Positions 17,946 through 28,593 of a DNA stretch of 64,000 nt are shown here, in pieces (position 1 is the stretch's first letter; every line of letters starts with the position of its first letter). The stretch is from Microbispora siamensis (lineage in GTDB: Bacteria > Actinomycetota > Actinomycetes > Streptosporangiales > Streptosporangiaceae), in contig NZ_BOOF01000003.1 in assembly GCF_016863095.1 (NCBI RefSeq), forward strand, positions 62,001 to 126,000, read 5' to 3'. Made by a program: the position numbers and the translations under genes. The notes beneath the pieces are model-generated. The model was given only the letters and a program-made list of their open reading frames with translations, had not been told where the DNA came from and made no database searches.

Positions 17946-20127
17946 GTGGCCGGACCTTTGTGGGCGCACAGTGCCCGGGATGGTGACGGGCTTCGTCATG
18001 AGCTCGGTGACCATTTGCGTGGAACGGCCTGGCGGGCGGGTGCCTTCGGCGAGGTCTTCGACGCGGGACCTCTCGCGGCCCACTGCGGGCTCGTCCACGA
18101 TGTTGGGAAGGGCTGCGACGATTGGCAGTGCGGGCTGATTCAGGCTGAGAGCCGTAAGGGTCCGGTGGGCGTTCCGCATAAGCACGCAGGCACCTGGCTG
18201 CTGGATCGACAGAACCTGGGCATTCTGGCCGCGGTGGTGTTCGGGCATCACGGCGGACTTCCGAGCCGGTCGCGGCTGAAGGAGGAACTGCGCTTCGCTG
18301 ACACTGATCCCCTTGTCGCCGAGGCGATCCGCCGAGTGGAGAAGGTGGTCCCGGAGATCCACCCCGTGGCACCTATTGCGCTGCCGCGCTGGCTTCCCGA
18401 GGCGGCAAATCAGGACCCCGTACGCGCTGGATCTGCTGGTGCGCATGGTTTACAGCACGGTGGTGGATGCGGATTTCCTCGATACGGAAGCACATTTCGC
18501 AGCTGCACCGCGACCGATGCATCCGATCGCCGCGGCTGATCTGGCTGAGCGGTTCGAGCGGGGGCGCCGGGACATACTGGACGGCGCCCGGCCATCTCCG
18601 GTCGACGGGCTACGCCAGGCGGTGTACGAGCAGTGCCTGGAGGCTGCGCTAGGTCCGCAGGGGATCTATCGGATTCCCGCTCCGACCGGCTCAGGCAAGA
18701 CGCTCGCGGCGGGTGGATTCGCGGTGCACCATGCTCGGCGTCATGGCTTGAAGCGGGTCATCGTGGCGGTGCCGTTCATGTCGATCACTGAGCAGAACGC
18801 CGCCGTCTATCGCAACCTCCTGGAGCAGGACGGCGATGCCCATCCTGTGGTGCTGGAGCATCACAGCGGTGTCGATCTGGACGACGGCACGCCAGGGCGG
18901 CCGTGGCAGAGCCTGGCGGCGGAGAACTGGGACGCCCCGTTCGTGGTCACCACCACAATCCGGTTGTTCGAGTCCCTGTTCAGCAACAAGCCTGCGGCGA
19001 TGCGCCGGGTGCATCGGCTGGCCGGCTCGGTGATCGTGCTCGATGAGGTCCAGGCGCTGCCGGACCGGTTGCTGATCCCGATCGTGTCGGCGCTGCGCAC
19101 GTTGACCCGGTGGTTCGGCGCCACGGTGGTGCTGGCCTCGGCGACTCAGCCGCCGTTCGAGCTGCTGTCCCCCCTTCGTGGAGAGCGGATCAGGGACGTG
19201 ATCGCGGAGCCGAAGCCGCTGTATGCAGCGTTGGGGCAGCGGGTGCGGTACCGGTGGCTGCTGGATCCCAAGCCCACGATGGCGCAGGTCGCCGCGCAGG
19301 CTGCGGCCAAACCGCAGGTGCTGGTGGTGGTGAACACGACCCGGGACGCCGCCCGCATGCATCGGCTGATGGAGGAGCATCGTCCCGCGCTGCACCTGTC
19401 CACGCGGATGGCGGCCGCGCACCGGCGCAGCACGCTGGAGGAGATTAGGAAGCGTCTGGCGGCGGGCGAGCCGGTCGCCGTGGTCAGTACGCAGCTGGTC
19501 GAGGCGGGTGTCGACCTGGACTTCCCGGACGGGTTTCGTGCGGCTGCCCCGGCGGACTCCTTGCAGCAGGCCGCCGGGCGGGTCAACCGCAGCGGACGCC
19601 TGCCGTACGGGACGGTCACGATCTTCGACCCGGAGGACGGCAACGAGGCCGCCGGCATCTTGTACGGGCCAGCGCTGCAGGCCACCCGCGACCGGTTCGG
19701 GCCAGACTGCCCACCCGACGATCTGGACGCGCTGCAGCAGTACTACCAGGCCAGATTCGACTTCCACAACGTCGAGCAGGCGGGGCAGGAAATTCAGAAG
19801 GAACGCGTGGCCCACGAGTTTCCCCGCGTTGCCGAGCTGTTTCGCATGATCGATGAATGGACCGTTCCCGTCGCGGTGCGGTACGGCGACACCGATGAAC
19901 TGGACCGGATCCTGGCGTACCTGCGCAATGGCCGCCCCGGGGCGGGGGCCCAGTTGCGGGCGTTGCGCCCCTACCTGGCCACCCTGCCGCGTGGTGCCGC
20001 CCGCCGGGCGGTGGAGGAAGGACTGGCCGCGCCCGTTATCGGTGACCTTCTGGAATGGCTGGGCGACTACCACCCGCAGCGAGGCATTGAGATCACATCC
20101 CCCGACCCTCAGGAGTTGGTGTTTTGA
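17946..20127 (+). pseudogene. cas3: Cas3 HD nuclease-helicase, frameshifted
   Basis: Cas3 nicks, unwinds and degrades DNA recruited by Cascade. GTG 17946 follows AGAGAGG. The HD domain shows His46 and the His51-Asp52 pair (HCGLVHDVGKG), PHKHAGTWL and FGHHGGLPS. It breaks at LPEAANQ-DP and resumes one frame over with YALDLLVRMVYSTVVDADFL, still inside the HD domain. Removing one C from the four-C run at 18416-18419 restores reading as D-P-Y-A-L-D. The helicase follows with Walker A APTGSGKT, motif II VLDEVQ, SAT, and motif VI QAAGRVNRSGR, ending in the C-terminal domain. A natural split into Cas3'' and Cas3' is unlikely because the break is within HD. It may be a mutation, recoding or a base-call error. 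Confidence 0.85.
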
Positions 20128-20813
20128 CCACCCGTCGTGCTCACCATCCACCACCCCCGCTCGTGGTGGAAGTCGAGGCACCGTACGCCTGTTTCACCCG
20201 GCCGGAGTTCAAGACGGAACGGCTGAGCTACCCGATGATGACCCCGTCGGCGGCCAAGGGCGTACTGGAGGCGATCTTCTGGAAGCCGGAGTTCTCCTAT
20301 GTCATCCAGCGGATCGAGATGCTCAAGCGGATCCAGTGGGCGTCGTTTCGCCGCAACGAGGTCTCCTCGATGTTGACCATGGCGTGGGTGCGGGAGGCGA
20401 TGACGGACGCCTCCGTCCGCTTCGATGCCGAAGCCGACCGTGACCAGCGCAACATGGTGTGCCTGCGCGATGTCGCCTACCGGATTCACGCCCAGGTACG
20501 GCTGCGCCCGCACACCACCGATCCCGAGGCCAAGTACCGCGATCAGTTCCGGCGCAGGGTCGAGCGGGGCGCCTGCTTCTCCCAGCCGTTTCTCGGCGTC
20601 CGGGAGTTCTCGGCGTCCTTCCGCCCGAAGACCGGCCAGAATCCGTTTCCTCATGACGAGGTCCTGGGGGTGATGCTGCACAGCATCGACTACCGGCCCG
20701 AGGGCGAGACCTACCGGTGGTTCCACGCCGTACTCGACAAGGGCGTCATGGAGGTCCCGCGAGAAGGCGTCGAGCTGCCCGGCGCCGCGGCGCGTACCGG
20801 CGGCAGGGGGTGA
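20124..20813 (+). CDS. cas5c: Type I-C Cascade subunit and crRNA endonuclease Cas5c
   Basis: A 229-residue RAMP protein of the Cas5c (Cas5d, Csd5) family. In type I-C systems, which lack Cas6, this subunit cleaves the repeat hairpin to make crRNA and then caps the 5' handle in Cascade. Family features are VVEVEAPYACFTRPEFKTERLSYP at the N-terminus, the PSAAKGVLEAIFWKPEF helix, QRNMVCLRDVAYRIHAQV, and the glycine-rich CFSQPFLGVREFSASF. The TTG at 20124 overlaps the cas3 stop (TTGA) with AGGAG eight bases upstream, so translation is coupled. The reading frame is intact and full length. Confidence 0.95.
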   Translation: MTTRRAHHPPPPLVVEVEAPYACFTRPEFKTERLSYPMMTPSAAKGVLEAIFWKPEFSYVIQRIEMLKRIQWASFRRNEVSSMLTMAWVREAMTDASVRFDAEADRDQRNMVCLRDVAYRIHAQVRLRPHTTDPEAKYRDQFRRRVERGACFSQPFLGVREFSASFRPKTGQNPFPHDEVLGVMLHSIDYRPEGETYRWFHAVLDKGVMEVPREGVELPGAAARTGGRG

Positions 20814-20820
20814 GCGTCGG

Positions 20821-22563
20821 ATGCTGATCAAGCAGCTTGCCGCGCACGCCCGTGACCGGGAGGGTCTTCCCGCGCCGTATTACCGCAACCGCAGCGTGCG
20901 CTGGGCGATCGACCTGGATGCCGACGGACGCCCACGAGGTGGCCGGCTGGTGGACTTGAGCAGCGCCGAGGCCAAGGCTGGGGCGCTGCTGGACACCCCG
21001 TACGCGCAACGCTCAGGCATCGGGTCGCTTCCGTTCCTGCTCACTGACACCTTGCAGTACGTGCTGGGAATGCCGAAGGACAACAGCGACAAGCAGGTTG
21101 CCGACGCCCGCCGCCGCGCGCGGGATTTCGCCGAGCTGGTCTACCGCTGGGCCAAGGACGAGCCCCTCGCCGCACCCGTGGTCGCCTTCCTGGAACGTGG
21201 CGCCTCCTCCCAGATCGAGATTCCCCCTGAGGCAAAACCGTCCGACGTGGTGGCGATCAGGACCGATCAGGGATGGCTGCACGCCCTGCCTTCCGCCGCG
21301 ACGGCATGGGGACAAATCGTCCGCGAGCGCAAAGGCTCAGCCGGCGGCCAGGGCATCTGCCTGTCGTGCGGGGATCTCGCGCCGTTGCTGGACACCATCC
21401 CCGAGCCGGTCAAACCGGGCGCGATCCCTGTAGCGGGCGGCCGGGGCCGCGATGCCCAGCTGGTGTCCATCAACAAAACCGCCCAGGGCCGGGGCGGTAT
21501 CACCCAGCTGGCCAACACCCCGATCTGCGACACGTGCGGCGGGCAGGCCATGTCGGTGCTGAACGCGCTGCTGGCCGATCCCCACCATCGCTATCGCGGC
21601 AGCGACAGCGTCCTGGTGTGGTGGCTGCGCCGCCCCGCGCCGATATCGCTGCTCGGCGCCGTACGCGACGCCCAACCCAACGACGTCAACGCGTTCATCG
21701 AGCAGGTACGGCTTCCGCCCGCCCGCCGCGCCGTCTGGCTGGACGGCAACGCCTTCTACGCCGTGACCCTGTCGGCGAACCAAAGCCGGGTGGTCATCCG
21801 CGACTGGGTCGACGTCCCCTTGAGCGACCTGTGTGAGCGGGTGAATGCCTGGTTCGCCGACCACGCGATGTGCGATGTCTGGGCGGAGGGCCCTCAGCAC
21901 GTCGCGCTGTGGCGTATGGCCGCCGCACTCGGCCGCTACGGCAAGCAGGGCTACGTCAGGGACACCGCGCCCAAGTCAGCCGAGCGGGACCTCATGGCGG
22001 CGGCTCTGCGCGGTACCCGGCCACCCGCATACCTGCTGGCCAGCCTGATCCACCGCATCCGAGCCGACGGCCGTGTCGATCTTCCCCGTGCTGCTCTGCT
22101 GCGGCTGCTGCTCACCCGTGCTGTCCCCGCCATGAAGGAGATCCTGGTGGACCGTCTCAACCCCGACACCGACGACCCCGCCTACCTGTGCGGACGCATG
22201 TTCGCCGTGCTGGAAGACATTCAGCGCGCCGCGCTGGACAACATCAACACCACGATCGGGGACAAGTTCTTCGGCGCGGCCATGGGCAGGCCGCTGCCGG
22301 TGCTGACCATGCTGCGCAAAAACGCCACGGGCCACCTGCGGCGGCTGCGTGGCAGCAGCAAGAAGGCCGCCGGCATCGCCTTGGACAGGCGCCTGGACGA
22401 GATCGTCCAGAAGTTCACCACTGAGATTCCCGCCACCTTGGACCTGCCTGGTCAGGGCCGGTTCGTCCTTGGTTATCACCAGCAGCGGGCCGCCGGCCGC
22501 GAAGCCGCCCGCGCTGCCGCCGCGCTCAAGGCCGCCGCTGCCGCCGAATCCGAATCCGCCTGA
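20821..22563 (+). CDS. cas8c: Type I-C Cascade large subunit Cas8c
   Basis: A 580-residue Cas8c (Csd1) large subunit, which recognises the PAM and stabilises the R-loop in the I-C effector. It shows the family opening LIKQLAAHARDREGLPAP and a DLSSAEAKAG segment. Two CxxC pairs at Cys180/Cys183 (CLSCGD) and Cys236/Cys239 (CDTCGG) probably form a zinc site. Its C-terminus is Ala-rich. The length is normal and the frame intact. It begins seven bases after cas5c and precedes cas7c by 38 bases in one rightward operon. Confidence 0.95.
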   Translation: MLIKQLAAHARDREGLPAPYYRNRSVRWAIDLDADGRPRGGRLVDLSSAEAKAGALLDTPYAQRSGIGSLPFLLTDTLQYVLGMPKDNSDKQVADARRRARDFAELVYRWAKDEPLAAPVVAFLERGASSQIEIPPEAKPSDVVAIRTDQGWLHALPSAATAWGQIVRERKGSAGGQGICLSCGDLAPLLDTIPEPVKPGAIPVAGGRGRDAQLVSINKTAQGRGGITQLANTPICDTCGGQAMSVLNALLADPHHRYRGSDSVLVWWLRRPAPISLLGAVRDAQPNDVNAFIEQVRLPPARRAVWLDGNAFYAVTLSANQSRVVIRDWVDVPLSDLCERVNAWFADHAMCDVWAEGPQHVALWRMAAALGRYGKQGYVRDTAPKSAERDLMAAALRGTRPPAYLLASLIHRIRADGRVDLPRAALLRLLLTRAVPAMKEILVDRLNPDTDDPAYLCGRMFAVLEDIQRAALDNINTTIGDKFFGAAMGRPLPVLTMLRKNATGHLRRLRGSSKKAAGIALDRRLDEIVQKFTTEIPATLDLPGQGRFVLGYHQQRAAGREAARAAAALKAAAAAESESA

Positions 22564-22601
22564 TCTCGTCGTTCTCATCCCCCGAAAGGAATCCGCTGGA
22601 C

Positions 22602-23462
22602 ATGTCCGTCCACCTCGACCCCGCACGCAAGCACGACTTTGTCTTCCTGTTCGACGTCCGCGACGGCAACCCCAACGGCGACCCCGACGCGGGAGGCATG
22701 CCCCGTACCGACCCCGAGACCGGGCAGGGCCTGGTCACCGATGTCGCGATCAAGCGCAAGATCCGCAACATGGTCGCCCTCCTCAACGAGGGCATGCCCG
22801 GCTACGACATCTACGTCGAGACCGGCACCTCCCTCAACGCCCAGCACGAACGCGCCTACGCTGCCCTGAACCTGGACCCCAAGCAGCGGCGCAAGTCCGA
22901 GATCGAAGCCCAGCAGTGGATGTGCCAGACCTTCTACGACGTCCGCATGTTCGGAGCCGTCATGTCCACCGGCACCAAACCCTGCGGACGCGTCCAGGGC
23001 CCCATGCAGCTCACCTTCTCCCGCTCCATCGACACCGTCCTGGCCCAGGAGCATGGAATCACCCGGGTCACCCAGACCCGCCAGGAAGACATCGACAAGG
23101 GCGAGTCCACCGAGATGGGCAACAAGCACGTCATCCCCTACGGCCTCTACCTCGGGCACGGTCACTTCAGCGCACCCCTGGCCCGCCGCACCGGCGTCAC
23201 CAGCCAGGACCTGGAGACCTTCTGGCGGGCCATGACCCTCATGTTCGAACACGACCGCGCATCCACCCGCGGCGAGATGGCCATGCGCCGCCTGCTCGTG
23301 TTCAGCCACGACGACCCGTTCGGCCGGGCCCCGGCCCACGAGTTGTTCGACCGCGTCCAGGTGGAGCCGAAGAAAGCGACACCACGCGCGTTCACCGACT
23401 ACACCATCTCGATCGACGACGACGCTCCCGAGGGGGTCACCCTCACGCGCGTCCTCGGATGA
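22602..23462 (+). CDS. cas7c: Type I-C Cascade backbone Cas7c
   Basis: A 286-residue Cas7c (Csd2) protein that polymerises along the crRNA spacer to form the Cascade backbone. The signature N-terminus DFVFLFDVRDGNPNGDPDAG, then TDVAIKRKIRNMV, RMFGAVMSTG and RVQGPMQLTFSRS are clear. It is complete and of usual length. In other I-C loci cas4, cas1 and cas2 follow. Here only 90 bases separate its stop from the first degenerate repeat of array 2, so the adaptation module is absent from the locus. Confidence 0.95.
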   Translation: MSVHLDPARKHDFVFLFDVRDGNPNGDPDAGGMPRTDPETGQGLVTDVAIKRKIRNMVALLNEGMPGYDIYVETGTSLNAQHERAYAALNLDPKQRRKSEIEAQQWMCQTFYDVRMFGAVMSTGTKPCGRVQGPMQLTFSRSIDTVLAQEHGITRVTQTRQEDIDKGESTEMGNKHVIPYGLYLGHGHFSAPLARRTGVTSQDLETFWRAMTLMFEHDRASTRGEMAMRRLLVFSHDDPFGRAPAHELFDRVQVEPKKATPRAFTDYTISIDDDAPEGVTLTRVLG

Positions 23463-23552
23463 ACGAGCCGAGTCCGCGGGCCGCAGGCACCGGCCCGCCC
23501 AGCTGACCCTGTCGGCACTCGCCACTTAAAAAGTGAGTCAGAGAATTCTTGC
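23463..23552 (+). promoter_or_regulatory. Short putative leader of array 2
   Basis: Between cas7c and array 2 lie 90 bases with no gene and no trace of cas4, cas1 or cas2. The last 30 are AT-richer, with CACTTAAAAAGTG forming a small hairpin. In transcript orientation this is the leader position for array 2, but it is short and the adjoining repeat is degenerate, so the leader may be truncated. Confidence 0.4.
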
Positions 23553-25713
23553 CGCCTGTCGCTGTCCAACGCGGCCGTGGGGTCGCAACATGCTGGGCTC
23601 GGACTGGGCAGGGGGCAAATGGCGCGGCGGTCGCCCTCCGGGGCGATCGAGGATCGCAACTCCACGAGCCTGCCGTATCAGAACTCCTGGGACCGAGTGG
23701 TGGCGGTCGCCCTCCAGGGCGACCGTGGATCGCAACTTGTGGACCTGGATGTAGTGACCGATCTCCACAATCGGCGGCGGTCACCTTCTGGGGCGGCCGT
23801 AGATCGCACATCTCTGTGCGGGCCTGCTCCTGCGGGCCAGCACGGCGTGGCGGTCGCCCTCCGGGGCGGCCGTGGATCGCAACTTGGTGTAGGTCGGCGT
23901 GCCGGTGTACACGTGCCGCGTGGCGGTCGCCCTCCGGGGCGGCCGTGGATCGCAACGTGGGTGCCTTGGCCCGGTTAAACGCCGGCGACCGGGTGGCGGT
24001 CGCTCTCCGGGGCGGCCGTGGGTCGCAACGGCGACGGCGTGTCCGAGGACACCAAGAGCCTGGGTGGCGGTCGCCCTTCGGGGCGGCTGTGGGTCGCAAC
24101 CATGCCGGGTCGAGTGCCACGACCGGGTCGGCTGGCGTGGCGGTCGCCCTCCGGGGCGGCCGTGGGTCGCAACCCCAACACTGGGGCCCAGGGCGTGGCC
24201 CAACTGTCCGGGTGGCGGCCACCCTATGGGGCGACGGTGAGTCGTAACCGCTCGGCGTCCTTTACGCGGCGGGTCGCGGACGGTGGCGGTCGCCCTCCGG
24301 GGCGGCCGTGGGTCGCAACACCCAGCAGCAGATCCAAGCCGGGTATGCCGGCAATGTGGCGGTCGCCGTCCGGGGCGGCCGTGGGTCGCAACGAGCAGGG
24401 CCGTCGTCCGGCCGCTCTAAACCAGCACGGTAGCGGTGGCCCTCCGGGCGGCCGTGGATCGCAACCTCGACAACCCCGGCGGCACCCGGGCCGCTGCCAC
24501 GTGGCGGTCGCCCTCCGCGCGGCCGTGGGTCGCAACTGCGCAAGGCTCTCCGCCGCCCCGCCAGCCCCACCCGGTGGCGGTTGCCCTCCGGGGCGGCCCT
24601 GGGTCGCAACGTGTAGCAGTAGAAGTTCACGCCCGGGCAGGCGTGCAGTGGCGGTCGCCCTCCAGGGCGGCCGTGGGTCGCAACAGGTTCGGCGCGTACG
24701 TGTGCCGCCACTTCGGCGCCTGGTGGCGGTCGCCCTCCGGAGCGGCCGTGGGTCGCAACTTCGTCCGTGGGGATGCGCAACACGATGACACGGGAGTGGC
24801 GGTCGCCCTCCTGGGCGGCCGTGGGTCGCAACCGGCGCACCGCGAGGTACCCGAGCTGCCGGTCGGTGGGTGGCGGTCGCCCTCCGGGGCGGCCGTGGGT
24901 CGCAACTGCGCGAGGCCCTGGGCGAGGAGCAGTACCAGCGGTGGCGGTCGCCCTCCCAGGCGGCCGTGGGTCGCAACGGCGTTGGTGTAGACGAAAAGGT
25001 CAGCGGCGCCGCTGTGGCGGTCGCCCTCCGGGGCGCCCGTGGGTCGCAACTTCTCCGGCCTGTTCACCGACATCCAAGCGTGGGTGAGGTGGCGGTCGCC
25101 CTCCGGGGCGGCCGTGGGTCGCAACTCCGCGGCCGACCTCAGGTTGATCCTGCGCGGCATCTCGTGGCGGTCGCCTCCGGGGCGGCCGTGGATCGCAACT
25201 TCCTGGCTGACCACGCGGGCATTTCACCCGCGACCTGGTGGCGGTCGCCCTCCGGGGCGGCCGTGGGTCGCAACGTTCCGTGGGAGCAGCTCCCCCGCGT
25301 CATACAGTGGCGTGGCGGTCGCCCTTCGGGGCGGCCGTGGATCGCAACCAATACAGGCCGCCCGGCATCGGCTGAGGCATACCTTGTGGCGGTCGCCCTT
25401 CGGGGCGGCCGTGGGTCGCAACCTCATGGACGGCCTGAACGCCGTCAAGACCCGCCAGGGTGGCGGTCGCCCTCCGGAGCGGCCGTGGGTCGCAACGCGT
25501 ACACCTTCCAGCGGTACGCGAACGCCATGCAGTGGCGGTCGCCCTCCCGGGCGGCCGTGGGTCGCAACCTTGAGCGTTGCCCGCAGCGTGTTGCTGCCGC
25601 CCGGGTGGCGGTCGCCCTCCGGGGCGGCCATGGGTCGCAACAACGCGCCCGGCTTGGTGACGTACTGGCCTTTGGGCGGCGGTCGCCCTCCGGGGGCGGC
25701 TGTGGATCGCAAC
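23553..25713 (+). CRISPR. CRISPR array 2 (type I-C-associated, 29 repeats plus one degenerate)
   Basis: Twenty-nine repeats of 36-38 bases start at 23624 and end at 25713, with spacers of 34-39 bases. The repeat begins GTGGCGGTCGCCC, has a TCCG loop, and ends GTGGGTCGCAAC. A heavily degenerate thirtieth copy at 23553-23589, followed by a 34-base spacer, opens the array. Only five repeats match the consensus exactly (starts 24137, 24283, 24870, 25089, 25238). The early repeats end GAGGATCGCAAC or GTGGATCGCAAC like array 1, later ones GTGGGTCGCAAC. The repeats at 23774 and 24212 are strongly altered. Transcription is rightward by repeat polarity. The right end abuts a GNAT remnant. Confidence 0.95.
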
Positions 25714-25736
25714 ATAGGCGTTGGCGACAACACGAT

Positions 25737-25853
25737 GCTGGCGTTATCGAGGAAGGCCGGATTCGCGACCATCTCTTCGTACGAGGCCGCTGGAGAGATT
25801 CAATCGTCCGCTCGATCCTCGAACACGAATGGCGACCGGCTGGCACAGGATGA
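25737..25853 (+). pseudogene. C-terminal remnant of a GNAT (RimJ/RimL-type) acetyltransferase
   Basis: Immediately after the last repeat, one frame reads AGVIEEGRIRDHLFVRGRWR followed by DSIVRSILEHEW and ends at TGA 25851-25853. This is the typical closing strand-loop-strand of RimJ/RimL-like N-acetyltransferases (GFxxEGxxRxHLFxxGxWxD...EW). Nothing of the rest of the protein is present upstream, where CRISPR repeats begin 24 bases earlier. It is a dead fragment marking a junction of the CRISPR segment. The remaining bases to 26010 show no gene. Confidence 0.6.
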
Positions 25854-26010
25854 CGCCCCTGACGCCAGCCTGAGGAAGTGGTCGAAAGGACGACCAAGCT
25901 GATGTTCATAGCGGAACGGCGAGATCCCGCGCCCCTTCGATCTTCCCGCGCCCCCGACCTTCGGGGAACGATGATCGGCACCTGACGACGGGTGCCGGGC
26001 ACACCAAAGA

Positions 26011-26040
26011 GCGCCTGTCCGGAAATTTCCGGACAGGCGC
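26011..26040. terminator. Terminator hairpin after glyS
   Basis: A perfect 30-base palindrome starts GCGCCTGTCCGG and ends CCGGACAGGCGC with AAATTT at its centre. It lies 13 bases beyond the glyS stop. Other bases between 25854 and 26053 contain nothing I can identify. Confidence 0.8.
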
Positions 26041-26053
26041 CTCCTCGCGATGA

Positions 26054-27439
<1,386 letters not shown>

Positions 27440-27602
27440 CAGTGGAACTCCATCCGGCTGGGTGTCGGCGTTGAGATCGGGGTCAGCGTGCGTTGTCCGC
27501 TGAAGCGGGCGGGCCGGCCCGGCCGCCGTGCCGCGGCTGCGGGACGTCCGGCCACCTGCCCGGATCCGTGCTCAAGCTTAGGGGAATCCGGCGCCCCCGC
27601 GC

Positions 27603-27932
27603 TCAAGCCTTGCCCACGGTCCCCGCGCTCGCCCCCTCGCCCGGCAGCGTGTAGACGCCCTCGAAGGCGCTGGGCTCGTTGATCATAAGGGTCATCAGGG
27701 GATACATCACCATGCGGGCCGCCGACAGAGCCCGCCGGTAGTAGCCCGCGCCCTCCCACTCGCTGACCACCGCCCACAGGGCCGGCTCGTCCACCGACCT
27801 GCCGATTTGGCCGCGCAGGTATCCCGGCTGCGCGGCCAGCAGGTCGAGGATGTCGCGCGCCTGGGCGGCGAACTCGTCGGCGCGGGCGCCCGGCACCGAA
27901 TAACGGATCACGGCGAGCATGTCGCCCAGCAT
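27603..27932 (-). CDS. Antibiotic biosynthesis monooxygenase (ABM) domain protein
   Basis: A 109-residue dimeric alpha+beta barrel of the ABM fold, seen in MLAVIRYSVPGARADEFAAQ, ILDLLAAQPGYLRGQIGRS and ALWAVVSEWEGAGYYRRALS. Such small cytoplasmic proteins can be cofactor-free monooxygenases or simply ligand-binding proteins; no catalytic set is diagnostic here. ATG 27932 follows GAGGGG; a second ATG four codons later is possible. The 160 bases between it and glyS contain no gene. Confidence 0.7.
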   Translation of the reverse strand: MLGDMLAVIRYSVPGARADEFAAQARDILDLLAAQPGYLRGQIGRSVDEPALWAVVSEWEGAGYYRRALSAARMVMYPLMTLMINEPSAFEGVYTLPGEGASAGTVGKA

Positions 27933-28094
27933 GCCACCCCTCGCGTACGCCCCGCCGGGGAGGGGGGCGACCCGGGCGGAAGGATCACGGCGGCGACGGG
28001 GCGAGGCGGCCGGAAGGAGCACCGCGGGCGACGCGACGGGCGACGTGGGCGGAACAAGTACGGCGGGCGACGCGACGGGGCGAAGATTGGGCGG

Positions 28095-28538
28095 ATGCGC
28101 ACTAGGCTCGAACGCGTGGGAAGCGAAACCGAACCGCCGCGCCGTCAGGTGCCGGCCCATCCTCTGGCGAGGAAGCCTCCCGCCCAGGGGAACGCGGCGT
28201 CCCCGCGGGTGCGGCGGCCGCTGCCGCAGGGCGAGCAGTTCTTCACGCCCGGCGCCACCGGGCTGCGCGCGGAGGTCGAGCGCAAGAGCGCCGCGCCGCT
28301 GGTCTTCCTGTTCCAGCAGCCCCGCTGGGTGATCCCGCTGGTCATGGTGGCCCTGCTGATCGCCGGGCTGGTGGTGCCGGACTGGCGTGGCGGGGTGGCC
28401 GTGCTTCCGGTGCTCGCGTTCATCGCCTGGCTGGCCTACCTGTCGTGGCCCTCGCTGCGTCTGGTGGGCCGGTTGCTGCGTGTGGCGGTCGCGACGTTCC
28501 TGGTCCTCCTCGCCGCCACCCGTTTCGGCCTGATCTGA
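28095..28538 (+). CDS. DUF6703 family membrane protein
   Basis: A protein of about 147 residues with a basic, Pro-rich N-terminus, the family motif EQFFTPGATGLRAEVERKSA, and two to three hydrophobic helices (WVIPLVMVALLIAGLVVP, VLPVLAFIAWLAYLSW, LRVAVATFLVLLAATRF). It is a small inner-membrane protein found next to zur in actinobacteria, with no known function. ATG 28095 was selected; GTG 28116 is an alternative. The 150 bases before it are unusually rich in imperfect GCGGGCGACGCGACGGGCGA repeats. Confidence 0.65.
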   Translation: MRTRLERVGSETEPPRRQVPAHPLARKPPAQGNAASPRVRRPLPQGEQFFTPGATGLRAEVERKSAAPLVFLFQQPRWVIPLVMVALLIAGLVVPDWRGGVAVLPVLAFIAWLAYLSWPSLRLVGRLLRVAVATFLVLLAATRFGLI

Positions 28539-28593
28539 CGCGAACCGGCCTAACCTGGTAGGTCGTAGGGCGAAGCCGTACACAGGAGTCCTG

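Noticed and set aside
17782..18138. Small gene before cas3 starting at an ATG after AGGAGGG
   Set aside because: Ribosome-site spacing is too short, the peptide resembles no family and most of it overlaps cas3 in another frame.
17946..18539. Separate Cas3'' nuclease and Cas3' helicase genes
   Set aside because: The frame break is inside the HD domain, whose last helices (VVDADFLDTEAHF) are in the second frame, so this is a disrupted single gene.
25741..25770. Possible further degenerate CRISPR repeat (GGAAGGCCGGATTCGCGACC)
   Set aside because: The stretch is better explained as GNAT coding sequence (EEGRIRD) continuing for 30 more codons; the match to the repeat is weak and the hairpin is absent.
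23577..25902. Long open frames on both strands across array 2
   Set aside because: They arise from GC-rich repeats and spacers; the predicted proteins only repeat RSPSGAAVGRN-like or GRPGGRPP-like strings.
28480..28500. Sequence GTGGCGGTCGCGACG resembling the start of a CRISPR repeat
   Set aside because: It lies within the DUF6703 gene, matches only 11 bases and has no second copy nearby.
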